Positions 62,401 through 64,000 of a stretch of DNA of 64,000 bases are shown here, piece after piece. Numbering within the stretch: position 1 is the stretch's first letter; every line of letters begins with the position of its first letter. The notes beneath the pieces are model-generated. The model made no database searches and had not been told where the DNA came from. It worked only from the letters and a program-made list of their open reading frames with translations. Source of the DNA: an uncultured Bacteroides sp. (GTDB lineage Bacteria > Bacteroidota > Bacteroidia > Bacteroidales > Bacteroidaceae). Location of the stretch: positions 162,635-226,634 of the forward strand of contig UQTJ01000002.1 of NCBI GenBank assembly GCA_900544075.1. The letters run 5' to 3'. The position numbers and the translations under genes were made by a program.

Positions 62401-63021
62401 ATGATTATAAAAGTATGCGGCATGAAATATGCCGAAAATATAAGAGCATTGGACAAACTGAAACCGGACATGACAGGTTTCATCTTCCACCCTTCCTCTC
62501 CGCGTTTCGCAGATGCAGTGCCGGAATACATGCCGGCTTCATCGCTCCGAGTCGGAGTGTTCGTAAACAGCGATACGGACTATATATTATATAAGGTAAA
62601 GGAATTCGGACTCAACCTGGTACAGTTACACGGAAATGAATCGCCCGAGCAATGCAGAACCATACTAAGCAAAGGCATAGACATAATAAAAGCCTTCTCT
62701 CTGAAGGCCGGCAATGCCGGCAATGCCGACACTGTAACAGCACCATACGACGGACTGTGCCGATACTATCTCTTCGACACTCCTTGCGCAGCATATGGCG
62801 GTGCAGGAAAGACATTCGACTGGACTCTTACCGAAAGCTATCACGGCAAGACACCATTCCTGCTCAGCGGCGGAATAAGACCGGAAAGCCTAAAGCAGAT
62901 TTCATCATTCCGCCATCCGTCGTTTGCCGGAATAGACATCAACAGCGGTTTCGAGACTGCTCCGGGACTTAAAAACACCGAAGCAATCGGCGAATTTATC
63001 AAACAATTAAGGACACTATAA
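62401..63021 (+). CDS. trpF: Phosphoribosylanthranilate isomerase
   Basis: This 206-residue TIM-barrel enzyme carries out the Amadori rearrangement of phosphoribosylanthranilate. The catalytic Cys is in IKVCGMK at the N-terminus and the catalytic Asp is in GGAGKTFDW (about residue 140). GFIFHPSSPRF and LSGGIRPES are further family marks. It lies after the repeat-containing gap and 14 bp before trpA. Confidence 0.96.
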   Translation: MIIKVCGMKYAENIRALDKLKPDMTGFIFHPSSPRFADAVPEYMPASSLRVGVFVNSDTDYILYKVKEFGLNLVQLHGNESPEQCRTILSKGIDIIKAFSLKAGNAGNADTVTAPYDGLCRYYLFDTPCAAYGGAGKTFDWTLTESYHGKTPFLLSGGIRPESLKQISSFRHPSFAGIDINSGFETAPGLKNTEAIGEFIKQLRTL

Positions 63022-63035
63022 AAACAGATACAACT

Positions 63036-63818
63036 ATGGACAGAATAAACGAACTCTTCAGCAACAAGAAACATGACATCCTCTCAATCTATTTCTGTGC
63101 GGGCGCACCTAAAACCGACAATACAGCAGAAGTGATAACCTCGCTCGAAAAGAACGGAGTGGACATGATTGAGATAGGAATACCCTTCAGCGACCCTCTC
63201 GCCGACGGTCCGGTGATACAGAATGCATCCTGCCAGGCACTCCGCAACGGCATGACACTGACCGGACTGTTCGCGCAACTGGAAAACATCCGCAACACTG
63301 TAAGCATACCTCTCATTCTTATGGGTTATCTCAATCCGATAATGCAATACGGAACAGACTCGTTTTTCGAGAGCTGCCACCGTACGGGAATTGACGGAGT
63401 AATCATCCCCGACCTGCCTTTCGCCGAGTACATGCAGTCCGTAAAACCCGTTGCCGAGAAGTACGGCATCAAAGTTATAATGCTCATCACTCCAGAAACA
63501 TCGGAAGAAAGAATACGCCTTATTGATGAGAATACAGAAGGATTTATATACATGGTATCTTCGGCTGCCGTAACTGGAGCACAGAAGGATTTCGATACTC
63601 AAAAACAGGAATACTTCAGACGAATAGAAGACATGAACCTCCGCAACCCGCGCATGATAGGTTTCGGCATATCCAATCGCCAGACATACGAAACGGCAGC
63701 TGCACATGCAGCAGGATGCATCATAGGAAGCCGGTTCGTGACTCTGTTAAACGAAGAGAACGGAAATGCGGACAAAGCTATGGCAAGACTGAAGAAGGAT
63801 TTGGAAATTGAGATTTGA
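63036..63818 (+). CDS. trpA: Tryptophan synthase alpha chain
   Basis: This 260-residue TIM-barrel enzyme splits indole-3-glycerol phosphate and passes indole to TrpB. The catalytic pair is Glu46 in MIEIGIPFSDP and Asp57 in LADGP. GVIIPDLPFAEY and FGISNRQTYE follow in the usual places. It is the last gene of the operon and is followed 20 bp later by a terminator. Confidence 0.97.
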   Translation: MDRINELFSNKKHDILSIYFCAGAPKTDNTAEVITSLEKNGVDMIEIGIPFSDPLADGPVIQNASCQALRNGMTLTGLFAQLENIRNTVSIPLILMGYLNPIMQYGTDSFFESCHRTGIDGVIIPDLPFAEYMQSVKPVAEKYGIKVIMLITPETSEERIRLIDENTEGFIYMVSSAAVTGAQKDFDTQKQEYFRRIEDMNLRNPRMIGFGISNRQTYETAAAHAAGCIIGSRFVTLLNEENGNADKAMARLKKDLEIEI

Positions 63819-63838
63819 CCAATAATCCATAAAAACGG

Positions 63839-63874
63839 AAAAAGCGACTATCTTTTTGAGATAATCGCTTTTTT
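63839..63874. terminator. Terminator of the trp operon, possibly bidirectional
   Basis: AAAAAGCGA and TATCT pair with AGATA and TCGCTTTTTT around a 5-nt loop with one mismatch. The A-run before and T-run after would allow it also to end a minus-strand gene entering from the right. Confidence 0.9.
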
Positions 63875-63926
63875 CGAGTGATCCGCTTGGGGGCGGAACC
63901 TTATATTTTTTATCGCTAATAATCAA

Positions 63927-64000
63927 TTACTTATCTTGTTGTTTGTCATTTAGTCCACCTATTTCACCTCGATTGAACTTCTTTGTTCTGCACTGATATA
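63927..64000 (-). CDS. Possible 3' end of a minus-strand gene cut by the window edge
   Basis: A minus-strand frame is open from the right edge to a TAA at 63929-63927 and ends FNRGEIGGLNDKQQDK. The hydrophilic tail and the nearby bidirectional terminator make a real gene end plausible. The visible part is only 24 codons, so this is tentative and no function can be given. Confidence 0.3.
   Translation of the reverse strand, partial: YQCRTKKFNRGEIGGLNDKQQDK

Overview
The window looks like a chromosomal segment of a gut-type Bacteroidales bacterium, closest in style to Bacteroides or Phocaeicola. The evidence is two SusC/SusD pairs in a polysaccharide utilization locus (PUL), Bacteroidales-type promoters (TTTG, about 19-20 bp, TAnnTTTG), a class II ribonucleotide reductase, carboxynorspermidine dehydrogenase, an NADP malic enzyme with a phosphotransacetylase tail, and a trp operon in the order B-E-G-D-C-F-A. 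I see no rRNA, tRNA, insertion sequence, phage or CRISPR.

Positions 1-20,470 hold one long minus-strand PUL, read from right to left. It starts with a decayed carbohydrate-binding lipoprotein gene. Two SusC/SusD pairs follow, then a GH43 resembling exo-beta-1,3-galactanases, a stand-alone binding-module protein, a small lipoprotein, a GH16 with the same binding module, a paralogous small lipoprotein, an aldose 1-epimerase, a Ser-type sulfatase, a LacZ-type GH2 and a sialate O-acetylesterase cut by the window edge. Genes overlap or lie within about 45 bp of each other. The enzyme set suggests a beta-galactan carrying sulfate and acetyl groups. The substrate is inferred.

Positions 20,501-30,096 hold a second minus-strand group: a DUF5107/TPR protein, an SGNH hydrolase, an MFS sugar transporter and a second GH2. 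A divergent AraC-family regulator lies beside it. The same short dyad, TACAAAATGTA, sits over the -33 region of both the PUL promoter and the GH2 promoter, with the same spacing to the -7 element. This suggests that the AraC regulator links the two groups.

Positions 30,110-56,860 are mostly core genes: a TIGR02757 protein, a double-META lipoprotein, carboxynorspermidine dehydrogenase, bcp, recA, a secreted HExxH protein, a phosphodiesterase and rfbB. Then come an MBOAT/SGNH acylation operon, an RND efflux operon ending in an LpxA-like gene, maeB, gdhA, a nitroreductase, nrdJ and folB. Positions 56,870-63,875 carry the complete tryptophan operon behind a leader peptide with tandem Trp codons and a strong attenuator-like hairpin. 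A four-copy 22-bp tandem repeat lies between trpC and trpF.

The most interesting parts are the duplicated binding-module plus small-lipoprotein cassette with its decayed third relative, the shared operator-like dyad, and the divergent LpxA homologue in the efflux operon.
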